Source: Anthoceros angustus
Lineage: Eukaryota > Streptophyta > Anthocerotopsida > Anthocerotales > Anthocerotaceae
NCBI GenBank assembly: GCA_010909165.1
Contig: VJWM01000202.1
Coordinates: forward strand, 1 to 64,000
Direction: 5' to 3'
Length of the DNA: 64,000 bases
Position 1 is the first letter of the stretch; every line of letters begins with the position of its first letter. This document shows, in pieces, positions 36,099 to 47,141 of the stretch. Below the pieces are notes generated by a model. It saw nothing but the letters and a program-made list of their open reading frames with translations, searched no databases and was not told where the DNA came from. A program made the translations under genes and the position numbers.

Positions 36099-39035
36099 AT
36101 GCAGATGGGTCGGCGTTCCCCTGTTTCCACCTTAAGCTTGCAGGATGATCTTGACCTTCGCAGGCCTACAAGATACGAAAGGGGCGTAACGGCTCTGACG
36201 GTCATGGAACTTTGCCAGCAAGAGAAGGTTACGGAGGCGGTTGAGGCTCTGGGAGGTCTGGTGCAGACAGACTGTCCAGTTTCCAAATACCTGTTTTATG
36301 CCGTGGTAAAAAAATGTGTGGGTAAGAAGGATCTGGTTTTGGGTCGGTGTGCTCATGCTCTCATCGTGAAAATGGGGTATGAGTCGGACAGGTTCTTGTG
36401 CAACCACATTCTCCGAATGTATGCCTCTCATGCCAGCCTGCAAGAAGCGATGGATGTGTTCACCGTGGTTATGGAGCCGGATGCCTTCATGTGGTCGTCA
36501 ATCATTTCTGCGCATGTTAGTCATGGACAGGCCTCCGAGGCCGTACAGCTGTATCATGAGATGCGCTTGTCAAGGCTGAAGCCAGATGGCCATGTGTTCG
36601 TAGCAGCGCTGCAGGCTTGTGCAAGGGGAGGAGACCTGAAGTCTGGGCAGCAGGTGCATGCTGATGTGTTGGCCAGTGAGGTTGAGCCTGATTTGTTTGT
36701 CTGTAACTGCCTGGTGGATATGTATGCAAAGTGTGACAGACTGACGGATGCTCACAGCGTGTTTGATGGACTTCGTTACAAAGATGTAGTGACATGGAAT
36801 GCCATGATTGCAGGGTATTCCCAGCAGGGCATGGGTCAGCAGGCCCTTCAGCTGTACGATGCTATGCAACAGGAAGGCACGCATGCGCCCAATTATGTGA
36901 CATTTGTGTGCCTCCTACAGGCGTGTGCAAGTGTGGGTGCCCCGGCTCTAGAATTGGGAAAGCAGCTGCATGGACAGATCAATGAACGGAGACTCCGAGC
37001 TGATGTGGTTTTAGGTTGCAGCCTGGTAAACATGTATGCTAAGTGTGGCAGCCTGCGGGATGCACAGAGCGTGTTTGACGGGCTTGGACAAAAAGATGTG
37101 GTGACATGGAATGCCATGATAGCCGGATATTCCCAGCAGGGTATGGGTCAGGAAGCCCTCCATCTGTACAGTGCCATGCAGCAGGAGCGCATTACCCAAC
37201 CCGATTCTGTCACATTTGTGAGCCTCCTGCAAGCATGTGCAAGTGTGGGTATCCACGCTGTGGAGATGGGCAACCAGCTTCACAAACAGATTGAACAACG
37301 AGGACTGCAGGTTGATGTGGTTGTGGGTTGCAGCCTAGTAAACATGTATGCAAAGTGCGGGAGCCTGCAGGATGCTCAGAGTGTGTTTGACAGGCTTCCT
37401 GAAAAAAATGTGGTGACGTGGACTGCTCTGATAGCAGGATATTGCCAGCAGGGGATGGTACAGGAAGCCCTTCACGTTTATAGCACAATGCAACAAGAAG
37501 GTGTTGCTGTACCAAATTCTGTTACGTTTCTGTCCCTTCTACAGGCCTGTGCAAGTGTAGGTGTCATGGCTTTGGAGAAGGGAAAGCAACTTCATGCTCA
37601 GATTGGAGAACAAGGTCTTCAAGCAGATGTCACTGTTGCGAACAATTTGTTGAACATGTATGCAAAGTGTGGCAGTCTACAGGATGCTCAAAATGTGTTC
37701 GATGAGCTTCATCAAAAGGACATAGTGACTTGGAACACCGTGATTGCAGGATATTCCCAGCAGGGCATGAGTCAGGAAGCCTTTAATTTATACAGTGCTA
37801 TGCGAAAAGAAGGTGTCCCACCACCCAATTCAGTGACATTTGTGTGCCTCCTGCAGGCATGTGCAAATGAGGGTCCCTTGGCTTTGGGGAAGGGGAAGCA
37901 GCTTCATGCAGAGATTGGAGAACATGGGCTTCAGGTTGATCTGTTCGTCGCCAACAGTTTGATTACTATGTATGCAAAGTGTGGCAGCCTAGAGGATGCA
38001 CAGAGCATGTTTGACGGGCTTGTTGCAAAAGATGTGGTGACATGGAATGCCATGATAGCAGGACATTCCCAGCAGGGCATGGGTCAGGAAGCCTTTCGTC
38101 TTTACAGTGCTATGCAACAAGAAGGCATCACGTCACCTAATTCTGTTACGTTTGTGTGCCTCCTGCAAGCATGTGCAAATGTGTCAGCTTTGCATAAAGG
38201 AAAGCAGATTCATGCTGAGATCAAAAGACAAGGGTTTCAAGCTGATTGGTTTTTAGCGATCAGTTTGATAAACATGTATGCCAAGTGTGGGAGCATGGTT
38301 GATGCTCAGCAGGTGTTTGATGCGTTGCCTGAAAAGGACATTGTCGCCTGGAATGCATTGATTGCAGGGTATACCCGTCAAGGAGACACTACAGTGGTCT
38401 TTGACTTGCTCGACAGAATGAGAGAGGATGGCATACAACCAGATGGCATCACCTTCCTTAGCCTCCTAACAGTCTGCAGTCATTCGGGTCTTGTGAGCAA
38501 AGGGCGAGAGTACTATGAGGCTATGGGCAAAGACCATGGCATCACTCCCACCACTGTGCACTACTCATGCATGGTGGACCTCTTGGGTCGTGCAGGCCAC
38601 CTTGATGAGGCGCTAGCAGTGGTGAGGACAATGCCTGTGCAGCCTCACGGTGCCGTTTGGCGCACTCTGTTAGGTGCTTGTCGAAAGTGGGGCAATGTGG
38701 AAGTCGGACGCCATGCTTTTGAGGAAGCAGTGAAGCTAGACGAAAAAGATGCGGCAGCCTTTGTGTTGATGTCAAACATATATACTAGTGCACAAATGTG
38801 GCAAGAGGCTCAAGAGATGCAAGCAAGGAGAACAGGAATAGGGGCATGGAAGGAGCCAGGACAGAGCTGGTGGACAGACGTGGATGGGCTGGTGCATAGG
38901 TTTGTGGTTGGGGACAGAAAGCATCTCGACAGTGCAGGTATACATGCACGGCTGAAACAGCTTGTCCCCGAAATGAAGAAAGTAGGATATGTGCCACATC
39001 TGGATTTGTCACCCCAGGACTTATCTGAGATGTGA
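36099..39035 (+). CDS. PLS-type pentatricopeptide repeat protein with E/E+ tail, about 978 aa
   Basis: Intronless over the called length. It has more than 20 PPR motifs in P-L-S order, then an E and E+ tail (HLDEALAVVRTMPVQPHGAV, RRTGIGAWKEPGQSWWTDV, HRFVVGDRKHLD, MKKVGYVPHLDL). It stops where a DYW domain would begin, so it lacks the deaminase. Such proteins bind organellar RNA, usually as editing specificity factors that recruit a DYW partner in trans. Residues from genomic 36,600 to 38,400 form blocks of about 104 aa, each with LLQACA, GKQLHAxI, NMYAKCGSLxDAQ and VTWNAMIAGYSQQGM; the blocks are unusually alike. The first in-frame ATG is at 36099. The frame is open 288 bp further upstream, so the true N-terminus and transit peptide are uncertain. 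Confidence 0.9.
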   Translation: MQMGRRSPVSTLSLQDDLDLRRPTRYERGVTALTVMELCQQEKVTEAVEALGGLVQTDCPVSKYLFYAVVKKCVGKKDLVLGRCAHALIVKMGYESDRFLCNHILRMYASHASLQEAMDVFTVVMEPDAFMWSSIISAHVSHGQASEAVQLYHEMRLSRLKPDGHVFVAALQACARGGDLKSGQQVHADVLASEVEPDLFVCNCLVDMYAKCDRLTDAHSVFDGLRYKDVVTWNAMIAGYSQQGMGQQALQLYDAMQQEGTHAPNYVTFVCLLQACASVGAPALELGKQLHGQINERRLRADVVLGCSLVNMYAKCGSLRDAQSVFDGLGQKDVVTWNAMIAGYSQQGMGQEALHLYSAMQQERITQPDSVTFVSLLQACASVGIHAVEMGNQLHKQIEQRGLQVDVVVGCSLVNMYAKCGSLQDAQSVFDRLPEKNVVTWTALIAGYCQQGMVQEALHVYSTMQQEGVAVPNSVTFLSLLQACASVGVMALEKGKQLHAQIGEQGLQADVTVANNLLNMYAKCGSLQDAQNVFDELHQKDIVTWNTVIAGYSQQGMSQEAFNLYSAMRKEGVPPPNSVTFVCLLQACANEGPLALGKGKQLHAEIGEHGLQVDLFVANSLITMYAKCGSLEDAQSMFDGLVAKDVVTWNAMIAGHSQQGMGQEAFRLYSAMQQEGITSPNSVTFVCLLQACANVSALHKGKQIHAEIKRQGFQADWFLAISLINMYAKCGSMVDAQQVFDALPEKDIVAWNALIAGYTRQGDTTVVFDLLDRMREDGIQPDGITFLSLLTVCSHSGLVSKGREYYEAMGKDHGITPTTVHYSCMVDLLGRAGHLDEALAVVRTMPVQPHGAVWRTLLGACRKWGNVEVGRHAFEEAVKLDEKDAAAFVLMSNIYTSAQMWQEAQEMQARRTGIGAWKEPGQSWWTDVDGLVHRFVVGDRKHLDSAGIHARLKQLVPEMKKVGYVPHLDLSPQDLSEM

Positions 39036-40079
39036 AGCAAAGTCATTTCAATGCATAGCCAGAAGCTGGCTATAGCATGTGCTCCAACTTGGGTACTTGT
39101 ACTTTGAAAATCGGCAGCCCAAACGCTGGGCACATGCAATTTGTGTATAGTAGAGAAGAAGATGATCTGACAGTAGGCATTGGCGGGTGAATCAAGACTC
39201 GAGAAACAGCACATCTCTAATAACAAAAAACTGGGTCACCCAAATACATATTCTCATGTGCTCAGATCGCTGATCTGGCCTCCTCATAGGTACATAGGTA
39301 GTAGGCCTGAGAACTTGGCACAGGTGAGGGTGTCAAAACCATACGCTCTAACCATGTTAGAGCCAAGAGTTGTATTATGTAACTAATCATGATAGTTACT
39401 ACATGTGCTGTAAAGGCACCTTTGCTCATCACCTCTCGCCCAAAGATTTGTCCAAGCATCACAGCCTAATAGCTGCCGCAGCTCGGGAAACAACCGGGAC
39501 ACATTACTGAACAGTTGAGTCCATTGTTTTGTTTCATCCAGCGAGGGTTTGCAGAGATTGAGTCTTTGGGGAGCAATAGCCTGGCGACTTTGCAAGGGCG
39601 ATGTGATTCATGTGAAACATGTCCTTGAGCTAGTGCATGCTTGTTTGTCAGACTGGGTAGATTCCCACCTACGTATGCGCACAGCTAGAAGCATTATTCC
39701 TTCATTAGAATGTCCCGATGATGAAGCCCATGTCCGAACGGCCGAAGGCTTTTATGAACAGATGGACAACTGAACTTCGGTCTCTTCGTACGTGTGCCAT
39801 CCAGGACCACAGATGCATAATACTCCAAATCCAGTGCAGTCATCCAACCCGTCTTTGATGATGCAGCGAGCCGAGTGGGGAGTCGCCGGACCGGATTTCC
39901 TGCGGACTCCAGGAGCTGTGGGCTGTGGCTGATTGGAGTCTTGTGTGCTTGTGTATGTGTGTGTGTGTTTGTTGCTGGTGCAGGCAATATTCTGGCAGCA
40001 CTGGCGAGTCAGAATCCTCCCGAAGCTGCTCCGCCCGGTGTGGACTTTGGCACAAGGTGGCTCTAGTTGGACTCCCTGC
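39036..40079. other. Intergenic between PPR and DUF218 genes
   Basis: PPR 3' flank and DUF218 leader. A TGTGTGTG run lies near 39,952-39,970. No further gene is recognised. Confidence 0.4.
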
Positions 40080-41703
40080 ATGCGGGTGAGCGGGATGCCA
40101 ACATCTGTTCAGCGCCCCTCCAGGTTTGCTGTGCTCAAGAGCCTGCCAATCTCGTCCCCCGACTCTAGGGTTGCCCCTGCCGCCCTGTGGCTGCAATTCA
40201 GTAGGTGGGGGCTCCCGGCTGGAAGTTGCTATGGCCCTCAAAGCCGATATCAATGTATGTGGGAGGACGACACCAAATTGCGGCCCACACCAGTCGCCCA
40301 GAGGTGGATTCTTCTGGGAGTGAAGAGGATTCCCAGGACCAGTCCTTCGGTATGTGCAATCAGGTCTGCTTTAAAACTTCATCGGACAAGACGGAGATGT
40401 GCAAGCAGTAAAAGCAAGGCAGGTTGCATGCTACACAATGCTAGGTTTCAGTCCTTGGCCGTCGACACAGGGCTCATCGCTGATCAAGAGTCGTACCCTT
40501 GTGTGTCCAATTCATATGTTGCCTTTGAGTCAGCGAGGGATGTGCAATGTGCAGACTTGGAATTGCTGCTGAGGACGACGGGAGAACATGGTGACGGCCG
40601 GGAAATGTTGCCGTTTGAGAGATTCAAGCTGTGGTGCCCGTTCTCGAGTAAACAGAGGAGGCAGCACAGCCACGCGGGGAGTCAAAATGCGTGTGTTGAA
40701 ACTGGTGTGCTACGGGAAATGTGTGCTGGCCGTGACCTGGAGCCAGGAAGAAAGGTAGATCAGGGAGCTGGCAATGGTTCCGACGGCAATTCGCTGAATT
40801 TGGGGAAATCGGGGAGGATACGGTTGAGGTCAGTCTTTCCTGAGAAAGGGGACACTTACGATGATGGTGCAGAGGGTGAGTCTCTGGATGCCGTGCTGGT
40901 CCTGGCAGGAGGGCAAGTTCCAGGTGGAGGGGTTCCCCTTTGGGTGGAGAGGAGACTGGACCTCGCACTCCAAATCCAAAGGATCAACGGACCCTCCTGC
41001 AAAATCGTGTTGTCTGGTGGAGGAACTCCTTACCGGCCTCCGCAGCTGACTCCAGAGGGTTTTGTTCTTCATGAAAGTACCTCGTGTGTGAACTATTTGA
41101 GGCGCAAAGGTGTGGATGCTTCGGTTATGCTCAAGGAATGGGCTTCTTATGACACCATTGGCAACGGGTATTTGTCATTAACTCAGCACGTGATTCCCCT
41201 TGGTTGGAGAAGAATGGCTGTGGTGACTTCCGCATTTCATTTGCCTCGATCCAAAGCTGTGTTTGAGTGGATTTTCGGTCTGAAAGGAGCAGGCATGGGG
41301 CTTCGGCAGTCATGGGGCAGCAATGGTCCAGGACCCTTAGCCCTTGACCGGGGATCTAGTGGACAGGGGTTTCTTCTCCAGTACCACGGTGCATCAGACG
41401 AAGGCATCGACAAGGAGATTATCGGAGTGAGTTTCCTCTCCGCAACCTGCTTTTCCTTGGTCCTTTCAGTCTGAGCTACGCCAGCGCGGTCCAGACTGAT
41501 GTTCGCTCCGTTGTCTTCATCTGCAGTACAGGATAAGTAAGGAACAAAGGTCTCTGCAGAACTTGGAGCCTTTAATTCGTCAAATTCACACACTCTCAGA
41601 TTTCCATGAATGGTTCCACTCAGAACATAAGGCGTACAATGTCGCCAACCAGGATATGTTTGGAAGGGAAAAGCTAGACGATCCTGCGGTCCTCTCATAT
41701 TGA
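40080..41703 (+). CDS. DUF218 (YdcF-like) domain protein, 2 exons, about 507 aa
   Basis: Exons 40080-41426 and 41527-41703 join in phase 0. The first about 250 residues are poorly conserved and Arg/Ser-rich, consistent with an organellar transit peptide, though I did not identify a cleavage site. The DUF218 domain covers roughly the last 210 residues: LDAVLVLAGGQVPGGGVPLW, IVLSGGGTPYRPP, HESTSCVNYLRRKGV, YDTIGNGYLS, the conserved VTSAFHLPRSKAVFEWIF and the C-terminal FHEWFHSEHKAYN. Bacterial YdcF binds S-adenosylmethionine and the plant homologues are uncharacterised, so no reaction is assigned. The ATG was taken as the first plausible in-frame one; the frame is open upstream to 39,933 without an ATG. 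Confidence 0.8.
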
Positions 41704-42512
41704 CGTCGTTATCCTCGTCTGTCACCCTTGGCTCCATCGTCAGGTATGCTTCGAGGTCGATCAATATTCTTCTGGAGTTTGGAAGCTTGCCAGTCTCTCA
41801 ACCGAGTGCACACGTAGTGAAATGGCATAGCCTTAATTATGTGTGAACCTGTTGTGGCTTCCGGTATAACATTATTGATGTACGCACTAGAAGCGGGCTA
41901 GTCCAAGGTGGGAGTGTGCGCGTTGACCATATGCTACCGTGTTGTGGGGCATGACCAGTTTCCAATGTCTGGACAAAATTCACGCAATTTGAGGAAGGAG
42001 TTGTGGTGGTAGGATAGCCTAGCCTGGTGTGCAAGAGAGCAATTGGTGATGGGACAGACACAGTCCTCTCCTATGAAGAGTAGGAAGCTCTGCAGCTGCA
42101 GCAGTTTTGGTGGTCAATGGTGGCTTGTACATTTAACAACTCAGCAGAAGACAAACATGCGGGGATGATTCATGACGAGGACTTGAAAGTCCGAACTTGG
42201 GCAGGGCGTTGGTCTTTCAGACTCAAGGACAATTCAATCTGGGCACAGTCTGCCTCAATGGGTGAATGTCACAGTGTCAGGAGTGTTTCTCAGACCCGAA
42301 ATCAACAGACCCGGGTAGTAAGAATCATACAAGGGCTTGGGCCCCTCAATTCTTTGGCAGTTCCTCAAATCTGTACAGGTTTGTAGCTAGGATGCTAATT
42401 CCTTCTCCTTGTCCCTCAAGCTGCCGAAAAAACTGCAGTCGTGCTATCTAGAACCTAGTATCAATGGCCTAACGAGGTAGGTCTGTACTTTACAAATGTC
42501 AGTAGCATTGGA
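41704..42512. other. Intergenic between convergent DUF218 and terpene synthase genes
   Basis: Holds the 3' UTRs of two convergent genes. No gene or repeat is recognised. Confidence 0.4.
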
Positions 42513-45136
42513 TCAAGGGACAGAGCGGAATAGCATGTCCTTGACCATCCCCTTCATCTCACTCTCCGGTTTGGACCACTCATCGGTGCTGTAGTACAAG
42601 AAGTTGATCTCAGAAGACATTCCAAGGAAGAGAAGCCTCCCCTCTGGGTGCAAGCAGCTGGTTGCGTCACCGTGCGTAAACGCCAGACGCATAAGCTGTT
42701 TGGTGGCCTCTTCTGCTTTCTGCATCAGCTGCTCCTCAGCCTCTTCCACCGTCAGGGAAGGATTCTGGTCCATCCAGATCGTCACGCTGTTGAACTTGCC
42801 CATCTCCCTCTCTCTCTGCGCACACAACAAGTTTCGTACCACGATGAGTTCACATGGAAGGCTTAGCCTTTGCTTTCAACAGACAGTGAGGAAGACGGGG
42901 TCACAGGCAGCACTTACCCTTGTGGATCGCACGTCGTTGAGGAGCCTGCCCAAGTGACTGACAAGGTGCATGTGGAGAAGGTAGTCGGAGCCGTCCAGGA
43001 TGTCGTCTGAAAGCTTGTTGGGCATGAACAAGAGTGTGCTCAGAAGGATGGGCTCCAGAGCAAAGGAAGGCTCTGCGGCCTCAAGGTACTCTGGCAAGGA
43101 TGGAAGGTAAGCTTTTTCGTTCCACTCGGCCTCTGTCAACATTGCCTCCAGCACCCGCACATATGAGCCTCGCAGGTGCCGCCCGACGTCACGTCCTTGA
43201 AACTGAGGCGAAGATGCAGCTTCGCTCATGGAGTTTACAGTGTCGTAGATGGCAAAGAAGAGGATCTGTTGCAGCTCACTCCCGTTTTGTACCAATGACG
43301 GGTCCCACCTGCAGGGAAGCACAGTAGTTCGTCCATGGTCAACTTCACTGCGCCGACAAACAACTTTATCGAGAGGGTCTGGAAGCGGGGACGAAGTCAT
43401 TGCAAGCTTAAGGTTCCATGGACTACCTTCTTATTGCTTCAACGAATGTCTGCATTTCGGAGAAAGGCTCGAGCTTCAAGTCAAAGTAGTCGTCAGCCAC
43501 AGTGAGCAGCACTGAGTTCTGAGTGCAGGCTGCCAATGACTCCCACAAATCTGCCGGTGCTCCAGCCCCCAAAGCCCCGAAGTAGCTTTCTGTCACCATC
43601 CCACGCTTGCCCATGTTGATCTTGTCCAACTTGCAGTCCACGTACCATCTGCATGACCCAAATGGAATAGACAACGATGCTGGTGAGCGGTAGTTGCAGG
43701 TCCGAAAGAGACAATCCCAGAGACGTGCACAACAACTCTGCTGCAGCCTGCAAATATTGACTGGCAGCTCACCTTTCAAGCTTTTGGATCTCTTGCCGGT
43801 GTCTTGACTGCTCCAAATTGAAGTTTGCCTTTGCCAGATCGAGGAGGCCCTGCTCATTGATCAAACTGAAGCCCCTGCAGGCGCACACAGAAGGCAATGC
43901 ACATCAGCATCGGGAAGAAATAATATAAAATTCGGGAAACAGAGCAGTTTGGGCGACGTACAACTGCAAGTATTGCCTCTTCCCGACATGAGCAGGCCTG
44001 GGAACGAACTCCTCGATAGACCTCCGCTGAGTCGATCTCCAAATAGTGGCTTTCCAGGGCCGGTTCAGCTCAAGATCAACCTGCGCAATCGCGGACAGAG
44101 TCGACTCGCGTTTCCCATCAGGCTTTCATGCGAACGGATGGAGCGTTCCCCACAATCATAACCTTACATAGGTGAGCGCAAGTGTGCGTACCTCGTGCGA
44201 GAGATCTTTGGAGAAGGTATCGTCCCAGCAGTCATTCTTGGCCTGTCTGTCCTTCAGCAGACGCAAGGCTTGTAGCCTGCCGTCCTCCAGGAGCGTCTCG
44301 CCGAGATACGCTCTTTGGCTGGCTCTGTAGAAGTTGAGCACGGTGGCCACGGAGTCGTCATGAGACAGCAAGTCTCCACTGGGCTTCCTGAACTTCTGGA
44401 ACACGTCAGGCGAGACATGGTAGCCGTGCTGCCGGAGGAAGAGGAAGGCCAGGGAGGTGTCACGGAGAGTGGCAATTCCAGTTCTGGCGGATCCGGACCA
44501 GCAGTGCCTGCAATTCAATACTACAACTCCATGAACCCTGGGGCCTGCCTGGGGCTGTCCAAAACCGTTTGCTTCCAGCTACTGTGCCGAGCAGAGAGGT
44601 CAGAGAGCGCAGGCCTACCTATAGAGCACTTGGAGAAACCGGTCGATCTCACGCTTGAAATGAGCAGAGAGTGCGAGGCGCTCCAAGCTGTCCAGCAGCG
44701 CCAGGCCCTCGGAGAGCGTGGCAGTGAGGTCTGAAACTGCACCGTCTAGTTGCACGAGCGCAGCTTCCAGGCGGCCCGGGATGAGTTCCAGCCAGGACGT
44801 GGTCGAGGAAGCACACTTGTTCGGCCGGGCTGCATCGAGCGAGGAGCCCTTGACGGGCTCGGTGAGCTGCTGCAGCTGAGCGCGATCGTCCGCGCGCCTG
44901 GTGGCAGCAGGAGGTGCGTCGGCTGTGGTGGAAGCGGTGCCAGTAGTGCTAGTGCTGCTGGCCTGCATTCGAATTCCAATTCTCATTCTGCACTGAGACG
45001 GTCGAACGCGCGGGAGCCATGGCCGTCGTGCTGAGCCTGAGCCTGAGCCTGAGCCTGGGCCTGGGCCCGGGGCAGCGACGGAGTTGGTGGTTGCCAATTG
45101 CAAGGACCTCCCGAGTCCCACGCGCACGGCCTCCAT
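42513..45136 (-). CDS. Class I terpene synthase (kaurene synthase-like), 7 exons, 656 aa
   Basis: Exons (minus): 45136-44619, 44507-44192, 44080-43962, 43874-43773, 43648-43427, 43308-42918, 42815-42513; the frame closes exactly. The N-terminus has a Pro/Gly/Ser/Ala-rich stretch from (CTGAGC)n repeats, then a Ser/Thr/Ala-rich region, probably a plastid transit peptide. The TPS N-terminal domain shows LDSLERLALSAHFKREIDRF and RDTSLAFLFLRQHGYHVS. The C-terminal catalytic domain has the Mg-binding DDYFD (404-408) and an NSE motif NDVRSTRRE (550-558), so it should ionise a prenyl diphosphate. There is no DXDD class II motif and no room for a gamma domain. Product unknown; a diterpene is plausible from the kaurene-synthase-like architecture, but sesqui- or monoterpenes cannot be excluded. 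Confidence 0.9.
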
Positions 45137-47141
45137 TCTCAGGATGCAAGCTTGGAATGTGATCTCGTGAACGCCGCGAGCTGCTGGATGGAGGTTGAGA
45201 GTTCAAGACTGAACCTGGTGTTTTGATCTTGCACGGAGTAGGAGGCGAGCTCGGAGGTGGCCACGGCTGTGTTCGACTGGCACATGAAGGAAGCCTGTCG
45301 CTCAGGATTTAAGCTCTAACTTCTTCAGCCCCGGGGGTGAGCGCTTACAAATGTAGCAAGTCAAGTTCTTTCGGATAACGCTTCACCGTGAGGGATACTT
45401 TCCCAGCATTTGCCAGGAACGAGCGCCTTTCTGGCCGGTAACCAAGACCCGCGTTAGGCGGCTACAAGAAATTTACACCATAACACAATCACAAACCACC
45501 CACGGACCATGAATGGTCGACCTTTCCCGACCAACAAGACAAAAATGGATTACGCATTCACCGTCGCGTGCGAAAACATGGGGAATAACTATTTTTATCC
45601 ATCCTCCACTTGTGTTTTGATCGCTAAACTCCATGGACCCTAACGCTCGCTAAACTGCACACCTACGCCCAGCTTAGAGCACCATTTGTCAGTGCGATCT
45701 ACAAACATAAATGTTTTGGTAACAGTTGGCCCTATTATAACCCGTGGCGTTTGTAGCCATCGACTTCCAACACCAAAAACCCAGCATCAACGTATCGGTA
45801 AATGACGAACAGCGCCTTACGATCCGGACTGCGCTTTGGTCAGTCATTCTTTTCTTCTTTTTTTTACGAGAATTTAATCTTTAATCATTCTTTATGTACG
45901 CCATTGCATACACATTGTCAGTGCCATGCAGATGGCGTTAGCTAATACCAGTGTATAGGATGGCAGCAACCGCAGGATGCCTACGGCAAGCACCAAGTGT
46001 TAGGTAAGCCCGAACCACGACGTTCTCCGTAGTTTCAAAATGGCGATCGTGGGAACTATGCCCACCTGGCTTTCTTATTTCGAACCACGACATTCTCCAT
46101 ACTTTCAAGATGGCGATCGTGGGAACTAAGCCGCCCTGGCTTTCTTATTTCGAACCACCACATTCTGGGTAGTTTCAAGATGGGCGATCGTAGGAACTAA
46201 GCCCCCTGGCCTGGGGCCCTTTAGAGGGTAGTCCCCTTCGTCTCGGGGTAGATGGATATTTTTCAATTCTTTTTTACATAAAATCTCCACGTCCCTCATT
46301 GCAAAAACAGAGGGGTCTCTACGTCCCGCCATTGCATAAACATTAAAGACGATGAGGGCACCTTCCCTTTTGTCGTCTTGGTTCTGAGTCGTGAGCACAT
46401 GCTTTTGTTCCTTTCCCTTAGAACTATGTGGAGTAGAACGATTATGCTCATCCAGATCGGGTCGGTTTCGTTGCTAGTCCGCCGTTTCCTTGTACACCCC
46501 AGGAAACCACCCACCGGCTGTTGCAGCTAGTCCAGACGGGCAAGTATAGCAACCATGACCATGCAGCCACATACTGCCCTTTCGCGTTTGCTGGTGAGCG
46601 GTGCCATTGACGAGACGTCTCCATGCGTGGCAATCGTCTACCGTTCATTGCGGAGAAAGTTCGAGTCCGGATTCTATCGTTCCAAAGCGACCCTAGCCAG
46701 GAGGCTGAACACCGCGAGGGCCGCCAGAAACAACCATGCTTTGTTCAGACCTCGAACTCCGTGTAGAGTCATAGTCATAAATTTCGTGGTCCATACAATG
46801 TTCCGGCCAGTATGTATTACCGTAGGAGCAGCCTTGTGATACGAGCTGAGGTAGCCCATTTCTAGTGCTTGCTTTCCCAAGCCCTCAAGTGAATTCTCCT
46901 TCCTTGTACTTGTCACCTCGTTCACTGCTCGGCTGTTCAATCTGGTCAAACAACAAGGCGTACAGTGCTCTAGGAAAGGGACCGGTAGTGAAATCTCCAA
47001 GCCCAGGGAAGACGAAACGTAATTCTGATGAGGCATCTGCTACAACGGACAATGCTGCTCCCTGATGCTGTCGCTCCCGTTGAGCTCGTCTCACAAGGAA
47101 TTGCAGCAGCCAGTTTTCTCGGCCTCTGTCGTCACCAAGAA
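45137..47141. other. Intergenic between TPS and JmjC genes
   Basis: The TPS promoter side is at 45,137-45,400. Beyond it are AT-rich stretches and a 70-bp tandem repeat. Open frames at 46,555-47,065 on both strands have no recognised domain. Confidence 0.45.
46011..46215. repeat. 70-bp tandem repeat, about three units
   Basis: Units begin CGAACCACGACRTTCTCC at 46011, 46081 and 46151, and each contains TTTCAARATGGCGATCGT and ends CTGGCTTTCTTATTT. The third unit is truncated and diverged. Non-coding. Confidence 0.85.

Noticed and set aside
36099-39035. Several 70-100 codon frames on the minus strand opposite the PPR gene
   Set aside because: They repeat with the PPR block period and carry no domain; shadows of the coding strand.
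46640-46690. GTTCGAGTCC as a tRNA T-arm
   Set aside because: No matching acceptor stem, D-arm or anticodon arm could be placed around it.
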